Notes under the pieces: model-generated
The model's database searches: none
Told to the model about the DNA's origin: nothing
The model's input: the letters and a program-made list of their open reading frames with translations, nothing else
Position numbers and translations under genes: made by a program
Origin: Campylobacter vulpis
Lineage (GTDB): Bacteria > Campylobacterota > Campylobacteria > Campylobacterales > Campylobacteraceae
Assembly (NCBI RefSeq): GCF_014217995.1
Contig: NZ_CP041617.1
Coordinates: forward strand, 1,054,001-1,118,000
Length of the DNA: 64,000 nucleotides
Reading direction: 5' to 3'
Part shown: positions 49,909 to 61,081 of the stretch, piece after piece
Layout: the number at the start of each line of letters is the position of its first letter
Position numbering within the stretch: the first letter of the stretch is position 1

Positions 49909-51497
49909 AAAATAACAAAATCATACTTTTTTCTTTTGGGATTTTATGCGTGCTTTTAGCCATAGTGTATTTTAAAAACGAACCCAAATTTATCGATGAA
50001 GCACTCTACAAAAGCCTTTTGGAACAAAAGCTTATCCAAGAAGCCATTATTAATAAAGATGAAATTTTACTCAAAGCCGCAGGAGAGCATTATGTCATCA
50101 TCAAAGAAGGTGTAGATATTAAAGAGCTTTTAGCAAATGTGCCCGTGGAAATCAAAAAAGATTATAGTGCTTGGATTATTTTTGTCTTTTTGGTTTTTTT
50201 ATTAGCCTTGCTGATTAGCTTTAATTTGTTTCGCCGCAAAAAAGAAGGGCAAAAATTCCCCATAAACCACGCCCCAGCCTCCCCTCTACAAGAGCCACTT
50301 AGCTCCATAAAACCTGTGATTTCTAGCATTACTTTTGACGATGTTGCAGGGGTAAGTGAAGTGAAAATGGAGCTTAACGAGTTGGTTGATTTTCTTAAAA
50401 ATCCTCAAAAATACAAAAAATTTGGTGTCAAAATGCCAAAAGGCGTTTTAATGATAGGACCGCCAGGAGTGGGTAAAACCCTCATTGCAAAAGCTGTGGC
50501 GGGTGAGGCTTGTGTGCCTTTTTTTTATCAATCAGGCTCAAGCTTTGTCGAAATTTATGTAGGAATGGGCGCAAAAAGAGTGAGGGAGCTTTTTTCCAAG
50601 GCTAAAATGATGGCGCCAAGTATCATTTTTATCGATGAGATTGATGCGGTGGGTAAGGCTAGAAATGAGCTTTCAAACGGAGAAAGAGATAGCACACTTA
50701 ATCAACTCTTAACCCAAATGGACGGCTTTGAGGATAATAGCGGAGTCATCGTCATCGCCGCAACGAATAAAATCGAACTCATGGACGAAGCATTGCTGCG
50801 TTCAGGACGCTTTGATAGACGCATTTTTCTTTCCTTGCCTGATTTCAAAGACCGCTTTAAAATTCTAGAAATTTATATGAAAAATAAAAAAAATCAAGTT
50901 GATTTAGAAAAAATAGCCAAATTAAGCGTAGGTTTTAGCGGTGCTGGACTTGAAACCCTTGTCAATGAAGCTGCGATTAACGCATTAAGGCGTGGGAGTG
51001 AAGTGGTGGAAGATAGCGACTTTTATGCGGTTTTAAATAAAGTGCTTTTAGGCAAAAGAAAAATCCTTAATTTAAGCGAAAAAGAAAAGCAAATTCAAGC
51101 ACATTATCAAGCGGCAAAGGCTTTGTGTGCGTATTATTTTGATGTGAAATTTGATAAAATCACGCTCATTGAGGACCGCTTTAAAGAATATGAGGCTAAT
51201 ATCAAATCAAAATCCGAGCTTTTAAATAAAATCAAAACTCACCTTGCAGGTTTTATGGCTATGCAACTTTTATATAATGAAAGCTACACAAATTCACAGC
51301 AAGACTTTATCAAAATCAAGGAACTAGTGGATTTTATGCTAGGTTTTAATATGATAGAAGAAAAAAATTTGGAAAGAGAAAAAAGCGAAGTTAAAGAATT
51401 TTTAAAAACGCGAAAAGAACTCGTTGCAAATTTGGCTAAACTTTTACTAGAAAAAGAAAGTTTAACCTACGAAGATGTGAAAAAAATAAGTCTATAA
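49905..51497 (+). CDS. FtsH-like membrane AAA ATPase without the zinc protease motif
   Basis: 530 residues. Two membrane helices (about 5-23 and 89-109) flank a periplasmic domain. The AAA core is complete: Walker A GPPGVGKT (185-192), aromatic pore loop in FVEIYVGMG, Walker B IIFIDEID (240-247), second region of homology with GRFDRR (301-306). The protease domain is shrunken, and the HEAGH zinc motif of FtsH reads YQAAK (401-405), so all three key residues (His, Glu, His) are replaced, though the position of a third ligand (Asp467) looks kept. It should unfold or remodel membrane proteins but not cleave them. Typical FtsH is about 645 residues and is a separate gene. Confidence 0.88.
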   Translation: MKNNKIILFSFGILCVLLAIVYFKNEPKFIDEALYKSLLEQKLIQEAIINKDEILLKAAGEHYVIIKEGVDIKELLANVPVEIKKDYSAWIIFVFLVFLLALLISFNLFRRKKEGQKFPINHAPASPLQEPLSSIKPVISSITFDDVAGVSEVKMELNELVDFLKNPQKYKKFGVKMPKGVLMIGPPGVGKTLIAKAVAGEACVPFFYQSGSSFVEIYVGMGAKRVRELFSKAKMMAPSIIFIDEIDAVGKARNELSNGERDSTLNQLLTQMDGFEDNSGVIVIAATNKIELMDEALLRSGRFDRRIFLSLPDFKDRFKILEIYMKNKKNQVDLEKIAKLSVGFSGAGLETLVNEAAINALRRGSEVVEDSDFYAVLNKVLLGKRKILNLSEKEKQIQAHYQAAKALCAYYFDVKFDKITLIEDRFKEYEANIKSKSELLNKIKTHLAGFMAMQLLYNESYTNSQQDFIKIKELVDFMLGFNMIEEKNLEREKSEVKEFLKTRKELVANLAKLLLEKESLTYEDVKKISL

Positions 51498-51505
51498 AGG
51501 AAAAA

Positions 51506-52312
51506 ATGAAAGCAAAAGGAAGTGAGTTAATCCCTATTTTAACCATAGCTGGAAGCGATTGTAGTGGGGGCGCTGGTGTGCAAGCGGATTTAAAAACCTT
51601 TAGCGCACATAAGCTTTTTGGTATGAGTGTGATTTTAAGTGTGGTTGCGGAAAACACCGCAAGGGTAATTAGTGTGCATAATGTGCCAACTAGGTGCGTT
51701 GAAGAGCAGTTTGAAGCAGTGTTTGAGGATATCCCTCCTAAGGCTGTTAAAATCGGTATGATAGGAAGTAAGGAGCTAATGCTTTGTGTAAGGGAGAATT
51801 TAGAGCGTTTTAAGCCTGAAAATGTCGTCATTGACCCCGTGATGTTTGCTAAAAATGGCTTTGCCCTAATGCCTAGTGAGTGTTGTGAATTTTTTAAGGA
51901 AAATATCTTACAATTTGCCGATATACTTACTCCAAATATCCCAGAAGCAGAGTTTTTAAGCGGTTTTACAATTCAAAATGAAGAAGAGATGATAAGGGCA
52001 GCCAAATTCCTTCACACTAAAGGTGCAAAAGCTGTTTTAATCAAGGGCGGACATAGAAGTGAAAATGCTAACGATGTTTTTTTTGACGGGAAACAAATTC
52101 ACATCTTAAAAGGCGAACGCATAGAGACAAAAAACACGCACGGCACAGGCTGCACCTTAAGCTCTGCCATTGCCTCAAATTTAGCACTAGGTAAAACAGA
52201 GCTTGAAAGTGTAAAAGATGCGAAAGAATATGTAAGAGGGGCGATTGATTATAGCTTAAATTTAGGTAAAGGTTGCGGACCGACAAATCATTTTTGGGCT
52301 TTTAATGCTTGA
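51506..52312 (+). CDS. thiD: Hydroxymethylpyrimidine/phosphomethylpyrimidine kinase ThiD
   Basis: 268 residues, ribokinase fold. Phosphorylates HMP twice to HMP-PP for thiamine. Motifs: TIAGSDCSGGAGVQADLKTF near the N-terminus and HGTGCTLSSAIAS with the catalytic Asp-type GTGC loop near the C-terminus. The ATG follows AAGGA, nine bases after the FtsH-like gene. The thiE start overlaps the end by eight bases. I saw no TPP riboswitch. Confidence 0.95.
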   Translation: MKAKGSELIPILTIAGSDCSGGAGVQADLKTFSAHKLFGMSVILSVVAENTARVISVHNVPTRCVEEQFEAVFEDIPPKAVKIGMIGSKELMLCVRENLERFKPENVVIDPVMFAKNGFALMPSECCEFFKENILQFADILTPNIPEAEFLSGFTIQNEEEMIRAAKFLHTKGAKAVLIKGGHRSENANDVFFDGKQIHILKGERIETKNTHGTGCTLSSAIASNLALGKTELESVKDAKEYVRGAIDYSLNLGKGCGPTNHFWAFNA

Positions 52313-52928
52313 TTTAAGCTTATATCTTGTCGCAAGTCGTGGGAATTTAAGCGATGAAAGCTTTTTAAATGTGCTTGAAAGTGCGATAAATGGGGGAGTG
52401 AGCATTATACAACTTAGAGAAAAGAACTTAAATGCAAGAGATTTTTTCACGCTTGGCTTAAAGGTTAAAACACTCTGCCAACAATACCAAATCCCCCTCA
52501 TCATCAACGATAGAATCGACCTTGCTCTAGCCTTAGATGCTGATGGGGTGCATTTAGGGCAAGAGGATTTACCCTCACAAATCGCAAGAAAAATTCTAGG
52601 AAAAGATAAAATCATAGGCTTAAGTCTTAAAAGCTTAAAACAGCTTGAAAGCATTGAGGGAGCAGATTATTTAGGCTGTGGAGCGATTAAAAAAACGCCA
52701 ACTAAAAAAAGCAGTGTTTTAAGCCTTGAAAATTTGCGTGTAATTTGTGAAAACTCGCCTCTAAGTGTCGTAGCAATCGGTGGCATTGATGAGGAGGTTG
52801 TTAAAGAATTAAAAGGCATAAAACTAAGTGGAGTAGCGGTGGTAAGGGCTATTATGGAGGCACAAAATCCTACTTTAGCTGCGAAAAAACTAAAAAAGGC
52901 TGTGTGTGAAAATCTATCTCTTAAATGA
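52305..52928 (+). CDS. thiE: Thiamine-phosphate synthase ThiE
   Basis: 207 residues, TIM barrel. Joins HMP-PP and thiazole phosphate. Signature motifs are IQLREKN, LIINDRIDLALALDADGVHLGQEDL, and the C-terminal VAIGGIDEEVVKEL with GVAVVRAI. It overlaps hemD by 23 bases. Confidence 0.94.
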   Translation: MLDLSLYLVASRGNLSDESFLNVLESAINGGVSIIQLREKNLNARDFFTLGLKVKTLCQQYQIPLIINDRIDLALALDADGVHLGQEDLPSQIARKILGKDKIIGLSLKSLKQLESIEGADYLGCGAIKKTPTKKSSVLSLENLRVICENSPLSVVAIGGIDEEVVKELKGIKLSGVAVVRAIMEAQNPTLAAKKLKKAVCENLSLK

Positions 52929-53550
52929 AGCGAAATTTGAGGGAGTGGAAAACCTTATTTTAAATGAAATAAAATTTTTCGATTTTAATGTCAATTTAAA
53001 AGATTTTAATGCTCTTATCCTAACATCTAAAAACGCCCTCAAAGCTCTAGAAAAAGCTAAGATTGAGCTTGATTTTACCTTGCAAATTTATGCTGTGGGA
53101 GAAAAAACAGCAAAAGAGGCAAAAAAACTCGGCTTCACAAAGATAAAAATTCCATCACTTGCCTATGGAAAAACGCTTTTTGATGAATTTAAAGAGGAAT
53201 TAAAAGGGCGAAAATGCCTTTATCTTAGGGGTAAAAATATCGCCTCAAGGCTCAATGAAGATTTACGAAACTACGGAGTAAAACTAAAAGAGCTAATCGT
53301 TTATGAAAATGTCTTTAAGCCTTGCAAAATAGAACTTAAACAACCTGCCATTTTTATTTTTAGTTCTCCGCTTAGTGCCTTAAATTTTTTAAAATCTTAC
53401 AAAGCACACCCCAAAGATGTCTTCATCACCATAGGACTAAGCACAGCAAAAGCACTTAAGGACTTTAAGTGTCATCTTGCAAAAGAGCCGACAATTAAGG
53501 CTTGTGTTGATTTAGCTAGACTTTATAAAACTTCACTCCAGCAAGATTAA
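52906..53550 (+). CDS. hemD: Uroporphyrinogen-III synthase HemD
   Basis: 214 residues, two-domain HemD fold, low-identity family. LILTSKNALKAL, IYAVGEKTAKEAKKLGF, LYLRGKNIASRL, and IFIFSSPLSALNFL with FITIGLSTAKAL match the family pattern. Closes the tetrapyrrole ring with inversion of ring D. The start is GTG. The 3' end overlaps the convergent radical SAM gene by 35 bases; hemE, the next pathway enzyme, lies beyond it on the other strand. Confidence 0.8.
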   Translation: MKIYLLNEAKFEGVENLILNEIKFFDFNVNLKDFNALILTSKNALKALEKAKIELDFTLQIYAVGEKTAKEAKKLGFTKIKIPSLAYGKTLFDEFKEELKGRKCLYLRGKNIASRLNEDLRNYGVKLKELIVYENVFKPCKIELKQPAIFIFSSPLSALNFLKSYKAHPKDVFITIGLSTAKALKDFKCHLAKEPTIKACVDLARLYKTSLQQD

Positions 53551-54409
53551 GGGTTTTTACCTGTCCTTTTTCAAGGAGATTTTTTAAATTTTCCTTACTT
53601 TTTGCATCAAAACACTCCACATCAAATTCACTTTGAGGACGCAAACGCAAGGTTGCTAAAAGCTCTTCTTTGCTAAAGCTAAGTTTCACATCTGACTTCT
53701 TTTTCGCTATAAAAACAGGTGCGGCATTAATCAACCGACTTAACTCAAAAAGCCTAAGCTCATCAACCCCGCTCACCGCATAAGCAGGAGGTCTATCTAT
53801 GCTACTTAAATCCACTCTTAAAGGCTTAATTTTTGCTAAAGCTTCATTAAGTAAGACAAATTCCTCCTCCTTATCATTAAGCCCCTTAACCACTAAAATT
53901 TCCATCACCAAAGCACCGCTAAACTTAGCCCTAAATTCCGCCATTTTTTCTATCATCGTGCTTAAATGTATCTCTTTTAAGGCTCTATCTATCTTATAAA
54001 AGGTTTTTTCATTGGCACTATCAAGACTAAATTTTACAATATCACACAGCATTAAAGCTTGTATTTTTTCCTCATCTAAAACTGCTGTGCCGTTGCTTAA
54101 GATGAGAATTTTTTTATCACTAGCAAGCTTTTTAAGCTCTAAAATTAACTCTTTTAAGTGTGGATAAAGACTAGGCTCACCATTAGCAGTTAGAGTTAAA
54201 ACATCAAATTTCACGCTTTTTTTTAAAACAGCTCGTAACTTGGCTAAAATTTCCTCCACACTCAAAACGTTCTCTTGCTCTTTCATAGGCTTTGCCGCTT
54301 CAAGCTCACAATACACGCAGTCAAAGTTACACTGCTTTTTTGCTCCGCTTAAATCCACCCCCAAAGAAAGTCCAAAACGCCTAGAATTCACAGGTCCAAA
54401 AATGATCAT
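53516..54409 (-). CDS. Radical SAM protein (unassigned function)
   Basis: 297 residues. The cluster motif is CNFDCVYC after [17 protein letters not shown], followed by [13 protein letters not shown]. This pattern belongs to a conserved 'Fe-S oxidoreductase'/Elp3-unrelated family found next to hemE in Campylobacter. Its reaction is not known to me. ATGA overlap with hemE. Confidence 0.75.
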   Translation of the reverse strand: MIIFGPVNSRRFGLSLGVDLSGAKKQCNFDCVYCELEAAKPMKEQENVLSVEEILAKLRAVLKKSVKFDVLTLTANGEPSLYPHLKELILELKKLASDKKILILSNGTAVLDEEKIQALMLCDIVKFSLDSANEKTFYKIDRALKEIHLSTMIEKMAEFRAKFSGALVMEILVVKGLNDKEEEFVLLNEALAKIKPLRVDLSSIDRPPAYAVSGVDELRLFELSRLINAAPVFIAKKKSDVKLSFSKEELLATLRLRPQSEFDVECFDAKSKENLKNLLEKGQVKTLNLAGVKFYKV

Positions 54410-55428
54410 TTTTTAGAGCTTTCTTGCACAAGCTTGATAAAATATTTCGCATTTTCCACAGGGATATCAGGGAGAATTCCATGACCTAGATTAAAAATAT
54501 GTGCCTTGCCTTGCATTGTTTGTAAAATCTCCTCCACGCCCTTTTTTATGGCATTTTTATCATAAAGCCTACAAGGCTCCATATTACCTTGCAGGGTAAA
54601 TTTATGAGAAAGTTTATCTCTAGCTAAATCAAGTGGGGTGCTCCAATCCACTCCAAACACATCAAATTCCCCATCAATTCTATCCAAATACCCGCTCACA
54701 CCTTTTGGAAAAACTATTACAGGGATATGCGGATATTTTCGCTTAAGATACGCACTAAGCTCACGCATATAAGAAAAAGAAAATTCAAAAAACGCCTCCT
54801 CCTCTAAAGCCCCAGCCCAGCTATCAAAAATCTGCACCGCATTTGCTCCAGCTTTAATTTGCTCCTCTAAATACAGCTTTAACACTTCATTTAATGTTCT
54901 TAAAATTTGATGTAAAAGCTCAGGATTTTGATAAAGCATTTTTTTGCATTTTGCATAATTTTTACTCCCCCTACCCTCTATCATATAAGTAGCTATCGTC
55001 CAAGCACTCCCGCAAAATCCTATCAAAGCCTTATCTTTTGGGAGTTTTTCCCTTGTCAAAGAAAGAGCGTCATAGACATAATGAAGCTTTTTAACCGCAC
55101 TTAAATCATCAAGTTTATCTAAATCTTCTTTATTTTGGAGTGGAGTGCTAAAAACAGGTCCCTCGCCTTTTTCAAAACGCAGCTCAAGTCCCATTTCTAA
55201 AGGCACGACCAAAATATCAGAAAAAATAATCGCCGCATCCACGCCCAAAATATCCACAGGCTGTAAGCTCACTTCACTAGCCTTTTTATAATCCTTACAA
55301 AGTGAGAGAAAATCCCCCGCACTCTTTCTAACTGCCATATATTCGCTCAAATACCGCCCCGCTTGACGCATCATCCACACAGGAGTATAGGGCGTTTGTC
55401 TCTTAAAACACGCATCGATAAAAATCAT
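54406..55428 (-). CDS. hemE: Uroporphyrinogen decarboxylase HemE
   Basis: 340 residues, TIM barrel. Removes four acetate carboxylates of uroporphyrinogen [37 protein letters not shown] and FDSWAG are the standard motifs. It lies 17 bases after the LolC/E-like gene. Confidence 0.96.
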   Translation of the reverse strand: MIFIDACFKRQTPYTPVWMMRQAGRYLSEYMAVRKSAGDFLSLCKDYKKASEVSLQPVDILGVDAAIIFSDILVVPLEMGLELRFEKGEGPVFSTPLQNKEDLDKLDDLSAVKKLHYVYDALSLTREKLPKDKALIGFCGSAWTIATYMIEGRGSKNYAKCKKMLYQNPELLHQILRTLNEVLKLYLEEQIKAGANAVQIFDSWAGALEEEAFFEFSFSYMRELSAYLKRKYPHIPVIVFPKGVSGYLDRIDGEFDVFGVDWSTPLDLARDKLSHKFTLQGNMEPCRLYDKNAIKKGVEEILQTMQGKAHIFNLGHGILPDIPVENAKYFIKLVQESSKK

Positions 55429-55445
55429 TTTTTGTCCTTTTTAAA

Positions 55446-56639
55446 TTATTCATTTCTTAAAGTATCTAAAATATTCACTTCAGTCGCCTTTTTTGCAGGG
55501 TAAAATGAAGAAAGAGCGATGATAAATAAAGCTCCCACTAAGGTTAAAATAAAATCTAAAATAGATAAATCAAGTGGCAATTTTGAAGTGCCATACACAT
55601 CAGCAGGTAAAGAAACGATGTTGTAATTCCCCAAAAACCACAAAGTTAGAAAGGCTAAAATCACCCCGCACACCATACCACTACCCCCTATTAGCATACC
55701 AAGAGCAAAAAAGCTTTTTTTAATCTCCGCTCTACTTGCACCAAGTGCGAGTAAAAGGGCGATTTCACTACGGCGGTTCATCACTATCATTAAAAGCGAA
55801 CTTATTATATTAAGCCCAGCAACAAGGATAATGAGCATTAAAACGATAAATAAAGCCCTTTTTTCAAGCTCTAGGGCGGAGAAGAAATTTTGATTTTGCT
55901 CCCACCAACCTATGGCGGCATAATCTTGCCCCAAATAAGCTTTAAGTTTTTCTATATCCTTAAAAGCATTTTCGCTATAAATATGCACACCATCATAGCC
56001 CTCTTTCACGCCTAAAACCTTTCTAAGTACTTTAGCATCGACATACATATAAGCTTTATCGTAAAAAATAAGCCCAGAATTAAACTTGGCTTTCACATCA
56101 AAACGCTTTGTAGTGGGAGTGAGAGAAAAGCCGCTAGGATTTAAATTTGAAAAGATTAAAGAAAGTTTGTCATTTTTTTTAAGGCGAAATTCCTCCGCCA
56201 AAACCTCTCCTATAACTATGTCATAAGAGCTTAAATTCGTGTCTTTCAGGGCGTTTTTAACAACCTCGTTAATCTTTTTTTCTTCCTCAAAATTCACGCC
56301 AAAAATCACCCCACCCTCAAAACGGTTATCACTCCTAGCGATGACTTGAGTGCTAAGATAAGGACTAAAAAGCAAATGTGGAAATTCACGCTTTAACTCC
56401 GCTACAAATTCATCATCAACGGGTGCATAAAATTTCGGCAAAATCGTAATGGGATAATTCATCACAAAAAAACGTTTTTGAAATTCCTTATCAAAGCCGT
56501 TCATTATCGCCATAGCAACCAAAAGAACACAAAGTCCCACGCACACACCCAAAAACGCCAAAAGCATAGAAAGATTGATAAAAGGTTGCTCTTTATCAAA
56601 ACGAAGGTATTTAAAAAGTAAATAACGCGCTAGACTCAT
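55446..56639 (-). CDS. LolC/LolE-type lipoprotein-releasing ABC permease
   Basis: 397 residues from the ATG at 56639. One helix near the N-terminus (about 20-50), a MacB-type periplasmic domain (60-240), then three helices (about 265-390) with NRRSEIALLLALGASRAEI, and the C-terminal YPAKKATEVNILDTLR. With LolD it extracts lipoproteins for LolA; a lolA gene lies 5 kb away. In epsilonproteobacteria a single LolF-like permease usually serves, and I can't tell LolC from LolE by eye. In C. jejuni this gene (Cj0941c) directly precedes secA; here a DUF262 gene intervenes. Confidence 0.82.
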   Translation of the reverse strand: MSLARYLLFKYLRFDKEQPFINLSMLLAFLGVCVGLCVLLVAMAIMNGFDKEFQKRFFVMNYPITILPKFYAPVDDEFVAELKREFPHLLFSPYLSTQVIARSDNRFEGGVIFGVNFEEEKKINEVVKNALKDTNLSSYDIVIGEVLAEEFRLKKNDKLSLIFSNLNPSGFSLTPTTKRFDVKAKFNSGLIFYDKAYMYVDAKVLRKVLGVKEGYDGVHIYSENAFKDIEKLKAYLGQDYAAIGWWEQNQNFFSALELEKRALFIVLMLIILVAGLNIISSLLMIVMNRRSEIALLLALGASRAEIKKSFFALGMLIGGSGMVCGVILAFLTLWFLGNYNIVSLPADVYGTSKLPLDLSILDFILTLVGALFIIALSSFYPAKKATEVNILDTLRNE

Positions 56640-56700
56640 CAAAGTTCTCTCAAAATTAAATTTTTCACATTAAATTCCATATTAATTTAAAAATCATTCA

Positions 56701-58401
56701 TTATTCAATTTTCCAAATCTTAAAAAATTCCTCAATAAGCCTAGCACTACGCTCTTCTACGCTTTGCAAATTCCATTCGTTTTTGTCCAATAATTCGCGA
56801 GTGATAAGTAAATCGGCACATTTTTTAATGCAATTTTTACGACTTCCATCGCCTTCTAGCTTTATTTTCCAAGCACAATTTTTTATGGTGCTATTCAAAG
56901 AGCCTTTTAAAAGGGTCATATTACCAATTTGATAAATATAATTCTTCGCTTTCTCATCATCGCCAACAATATCCTTCCAATGCGTTTGCCAAGTTTGTGG
57001 TATTAAATGCTCCAAAGTATAATCATAATTCAACTCCACTAAATCTTGCTTATCTTTGCTAAGATATCTCCTATATAGCTCTATCCAAAATAAAATAAGT
57101 TTTGGAGCTCTATTATTCAAATACAAATGCTCTAAAGCCTTTTCTAATTCACTTCTACTTGGTATATCATTAAGCTTTTCTTTTAAATCTTCTAAAGGAT
57201 TATTCAAATCAATACTTCTTACAATAGCGGCAAATTTTTTATTATAACTATTTGTATCATACCCACAAACATAACGCGTTATAATGTAATTTTCTATAAC
57301 TTGCAAACACTCATTTAAAAGTGTCTGCTCTTTAACACTATGACTTAAAAATAAAATTAACGGCATAGCGGTATTGACATTTATCACGCTTATGATATGA
57401 AATAAACGCTTCATATCCTCATCAAAACGCAATGCCTCACCTTTAAAAAATGGGAAATTTTTATAAATTTCTGCATATTCCCTAATACTCTTTAAAAAGC
57501 TTTCTAGTTCATCATTATCAAAATTTTTAATATGCTCTTTATAAAGAAAACTTAAATCCTCCAAAGAATTTTTCTCTGGATTAAAAAATTGCCCCACAAC
57601 AGCAAAAGCATGAAGAAAAATTTCACTTTGCACCCTTTTAATTCTACCTATCTCAACTTCTATCTCCCAAAATTCTCTATTTTCTTTCACTTCAAAAATT
57701 GCTTCCCAACACTCCTTATAAAGCTTCTCATAATCTGCACCTATTTTAAGAGCCTTTGCAAAAATAGCATTTTTAATAATATCTGTCGCCGTTAGTCTTA
57801 AACCAGCCGTGTTAATAGAGTCGAAAATTTTTTGCTCATCTTCATTTGCTTCCAAATTAATAGCAACCCATAATTTTGACTCTAAAATAAAATTTAAAAA
57901 GTCCATAAAATCCAATTTTTCACTTTCAATTTGCTCTTTAAAATATTGATAACATTGAAAAATTTCCTCATTTTGATATAAATGATTAATCCCCTCATCG
58001 CCACGCAAAACAACCGCAAAAACTTCTCTATCAACTTTAGAATGCTCTATTCTTGGCTTTTTATTTTTAGTTGGTTTTTGAAACAAATACTCAGTATAAT
58101 CACTCTTATCTTGATCGTCTAAACGCTCATATAGCACCTTTACTAAAAGGGAAAAGGTTGTTAATCTTTGCTGTCCGTCAATCAAACTTCTTTTTGAACC
58201 CTCTCCAGCATTCGTGGCTAATTGCTTAAAAATGACAGAGCCTAAAAAATGGTCTTTTTTATTATCTTTATAACTCTCCTTTAAGTCCTTAAATAATTGT
58301 TCCCACTGCTCTTTATCCCAAGCATAAGCTCTTTGAAAAAATGGAACTTCGATACAATTTTCCTCTCGCATAAAGCCAAAATTCTTTTCTGACGCTTTCA
58401 T
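56701..58401 (-). CDS. DUF262-DUF1524 fusion protein, GmrSD-like (predicted nuclease, possible anti-phage)
   Basis: 566 residues from the ATG at 58401. The N-terminal DUF262 (about 5-215) has VPFFQRAYAWD, the ParB-like nucleotide-site motif IDGQQRLTTFSLL (73-86) and NTAGLRLTATDIIKN. The C-terminal DUF1524 HNH-type nuclease domain (about 455-540) has YTLEHLIPQTW with candidate catalytic His466 and GNMTLL followed by Asn-containing SLNSTIKN. This architecture is that of GmrSD type IV restriction proteins, which cut modified phage DNA, and similar BrxU-type enzymes. It sits alone between a core permease and secA, with intergenic gaps of 58 and 37 bp, and no partner. Confidence 0.88.
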   Translation of the reverse strand: MKASEKNFGFMREENCIEVPFFQRAYAWDKEQWEQLFKDLKESYKDNKKDHFLGSVIFKQLATNAGEGSKRSLIDGQQRLTTFSLLVKVLYERLDDQDKSDYTEYLFQKPTKNKKPRIEHSKVDREVFAVVLRGDEGINHLYQNEEIFQCYQYFKEQIESEKLDFMDFLNFILESKLWVAINLEANEDEQKIFDSINTAGLRLTATDIIKNAIFAKALKIGADYEKLYKECWEAIFEVKENREFWEIEVEIGRIKRVQSEIFLHAFAVVGQFFNPEKNSLEDLSFLYKEHIKNFDNDELESFLKSIREYAEIYKNFPFFKGEALRFDEDMKRLFHIISVINVNTAMPLILFLSHSVKEQTLLNECLQVIENYIITRYVCGYDTNSYNKKFAAIVRSIDLNNPLEDLKEKLNDIPSRSELEKALEHLYLNNRAPKLILFWIELYRRYLSKDKQDLVELNYDYTLEHLIPQTWQTHWKDIVGDDEKAKNYIYQIGNMTLLKGSLNSTIKNCAWKIKLEGDGSRKNCIKKCADLLITRELLDKNEWNLQSVEERSARLIEEFFKIWKIE

Positions 58402-58441
58402 CACTTTCCCTTCAACTTACTTTGCATAATCCTCCCTCTTA

Positions 58442-61048
58442 TCAAACTCTATCCGCTACCGCTCCCCTCTTAGGACCACTTTTTCCGTGGCATTCTTTAA
58501 ATTTCTTTCCGCTTCCGCAAGGGCAAGGAGCATTTCTAGGCACTTTTTTAAATTCCGCTTCGCCTAAATGATTCTCACTCGCACCCATTTGTGCAGTATT
58601 TTCCAAAAATTCCTCATTTTCCTTGCTTACCTTTTGCTCTAAATTTTCCGCCTCTTTTTGTGAAAACTGCACACTAAAAAGTAGCTTGATGCTATCAAAT
58701 TTAATACGCTCAACTAGCTCTAAGAAAAGATTATAGCTCTCTTTTTTATATTCCACCAAAGGGTCCTTTTGATTATACCCTCTAAGTCCTATGCCCGTTT
58801 TTAAAATATCCATTTGATACAAATGCTCTCTCCAAGCATTATCTAAAACTTGCAAATACAAAATTCTCTCAATATTTCTTAACTGCTCTGTTGCAACTTG
58901 TGCCATTTTCTCTTCATAAGAGCGTTCCAAAATTTCGCTTAATTTCTCCTCCAAAGCGACCAAATCAAGCTCCTTAAAATCCGACTCATCAATTTCAGTC
59001 GCAAAATCGTGAGCTATTTTTTGCTTTAAGCCCTCAAAATCGTCCAAACTCTCACCCATCATCATAGAATTTAGGGTATTTTGTGCGTATTCTTTAATAT
59101 TTTGCGAGATTTTTGCTCTAATGTCATAATTTTCATCTAAAAGCTCATTGCGGTAACGATAAATCGTCTTTCTTTGCTCATTTGCCACATCATCATATTC
59201 TAGCAAGTGCTTACGACTTTCAAAATGCAAACTTTCCACCTTTTTTTGCGCATTTTCCACCGCCCTTGTAACAATGCGACTTTCAATGCTCTCTCCCTCT
59301 TTAATGCCAAGCCTTTCCATAATGCCCTTAATCTTATCGCCCCCAAAAATTCGCAAAAGATTATCCTCAAGGCTTAGGTAAAAACGGCTCGTCCCCGGAT
59401 CCCCCTGACGCCCTGCACGCCCACGAAGCTGATTGTCAATTCTACGGCTCTCGTGCCTTTCTGTGCCGATGATGTAAAGTCCGCCAAGCTCTCTAACCTC
59501 ATCATTGATTTTTATATCCACTCCACGCCCTGCCATATTAGTCGCTATGGTAACCGCACCTTTTTTACCCGCATCAGCGATAATTAAAGCCTCTTGCTCG
59601 TGATTTTTAGCATTTAGCACATAATGAGGGATTTTTTCTTTTGCCAACATAGAGTGAAAAACTTCACTTCTTTCAATGCTAGCTGTCCCCACAAGCACAG
59701 GCTGTCCCTTAGCATTTGCCTTTTTAATCTCATCAATCACGGCTTTAAATTTTTCCTCTTGAGTTTTATAAATCAAATCGTCCCTATCTTGCCTTTTAAT
59801 AGGGATATTTGTGGGGATAGAAACGACATCTAAATTATAAATTTGCGAAAATTCAGTCGCTTCCGTTTGTGCTGTGCCTGTCATACCTGCTAATTTATCA
59901 TACATTCTAAAATAATTTTGAAAGGTAATGTCAGCTAAAGTTTGACTTTCTTCTTGAATTTTCACACCCTCTTTCGCTTCTAAAGCTTGATGAAGTCCCT
60001 CGCTAAAACGCCTCCCCTCACTTAAACGCCCCGTAAATTCATCGACAATAACAACTTCATTTCCCCTTAAAACATAATGCACATCTTTTTCAAAAAGATT
60101 ATGTGCCTTTAGGGCTTGATCGAGCTGATGTGCCAAAATCGCATTATCAAGGCTGTATAAATTTTCCACGCCAAAAAGCTTTTCCGCCTTTGCTATACCC
60201 TCTTCTGTGATTAAAATATTGCGATTCTTCTCATCGACTATAAAATCACCACTAGCCTTAATTCCTTTAGCCAAATCCTTAGCCTCTACCGCTTCGCCTT
60301 TTTTAAGAGCTTTTGCGACCTCATTTGCTTTAATATAGCCATCTAAAGTGCGGTTAGTAGGACCTGAAATAATCAAAGGCGTTCTCGCCTCATCAATTAA
60401 AATGCTATCCACCTCATCGACAATAACAAAATGATGTTCTCTTTGCACCTTTTCAATCTTAGAAAATTTCATATTATCACGCAAATAATCAAAGCCAAAT
60501 TCGTTATTTGTGCCGTAAGTAATATCGCATTCATAGGCTTTTTTATGTTCTAAATCGCTATTTTGTGAAGATAGCACCGCCCCCACGCTAAAGCCTAAAA
60601 AATTATAAATCGCACTCATTTGTTCCGCATCTCTTTTAGCCAAATAATCATTCACCGTAACCACATGCACACCCCTACCACTCATCGCATTTAAAACCAC
60701 AGGTAAGGTTGCAACTAGGGTTTTACCCTCGCCCGTTTTCATTTCAGCAATTTTACCCTCGTGAAGCACCATACCACCGATGAGTTGCACATCAAAATGA
60801 CGCATATTAAGCGTTCGTTTTCCCACCTCCCTCACTATGGCAAATACATCATTTAAAAGCTCCTCCAAATTCTTTTTTTCACTTAAAAGCTCTTCTTTAA
60901 AGCCTGCAAATTTAGCCTTTAATTCCTCATCGCTCAAATTTTCATAAACACTTTCTAAAGCATTGATTTGTGCTACTCTTTTGAGATATTTTTTAAGCTC
61001 GCGTTCATTTTTTGTTCCAAATATATTTTTTATAGCGTTTAAAAGCAT
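58442..61048 (-). CDS. secA: Preprotein translocase ATPase SecA
   Basis: 868 residues. Motor that pushes unfolded proteins through SecYEG. Walker A is MKTGEGKT (103-110), DEAD region [12 protein letters not shown], preprotein cross-linking domain about 220-360, helicase motif [13 protein letters not shown], and a C-terminal zinc SEC-C motif (Cys842, Cys844, Cys853, His854). The ribosome site is weak (AAGGG). Confidence 0.97.
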   Translation of the reverse strand: MLLNAIKNIFGTKNERELKKYLKRVAQINALESVYENLSDEELKAKFAGFKEELLSEKKNLEELLNDVFAIVREVGKRTLNMRHFDVQLIGGMVLHEGKIAEMKTGEGKTLVATLPVVLNAMSGRGVHVVTVNDYLAKRDAEQMSAIYNFLGFSVGAVLSSQNSDLEHKKAYECDITYGTNNEFGFDYLRDNMKFSKIEKVQREHHFVIVDEVDSILIDEARTPLIISGPTNRTLDGYIKANEVAKALKKGEAVEAKDLAKGIKASGDFIVDEKNRNILITEEGIAKAEKLFGVENLYSLDNAILAHQLDQALKAHNLFEKDVHYVLRGNEVVIVDEFTGRLSEGRRFSEGLHQALEAKEGVKIQEESQTLADITFQNYFRMYDKLAGMTGTAQTEATEFSQIYNLDVVSIPTNIPIKRQDRDDLIYKTQEEKFKAVIDEIKKANAKGQPVLVGTASIERSEVFHSMLAKEKIPHYVLNAKNHEQEALIIADAGKKGAVTIATNMAGRGVDIKINDEVRELGGLYIIGTERHESRRIDNQLRGRAGRQGDPGTSRFYLSLEDNLLRIFGGDKIKGIMERLGIKEGESIESRIVTRAVENAQKKVESLHFESRKHLLEYDDVANEQRKTIYRYRNELLDENYDIRAKISQNIKEYAQNTLNSMMMGESLDDFEGLKQKIAHDFATEIDESDFKELDLVALEEKLSEILERSYEEKMAQVATEQLRNIERILYLQVLDNAWREHLYQMDILKTGIGLRGYNQKDPLVEYKKESYNLFLELVERIKFDSIKLLFSVQFSQKEAENLEQKVSKENEEFLENTAQMGASENHLGEAEFKKVPRNAPCPCGSGKKFKECHGKSGPKRGAVADRV

Positions 61049-61081
61049 TTTAGACCCTTGATGAAATGATTTAAAAGCGTA

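Noticed and set aside
51400-51506. TPP riboswitch before thiD
   Set aside because: Only nine bases separate the genes and no THI-box motif is visible.
51436-51831. 131-codon minus-strand frame over the thiD start
   Set aside because: Shadow of thiD and the FtsH-like gene; no ribosome site and low-complexity Ser/Leu composition.
56701-58401. Calling the DUF262 gene part of a multi-gene defence island
   Set aside because: Flanks are core genes (LolC/E-type permease and secA); no methylase, helicase or toxin partner, and no mobile-element marks are nearby.
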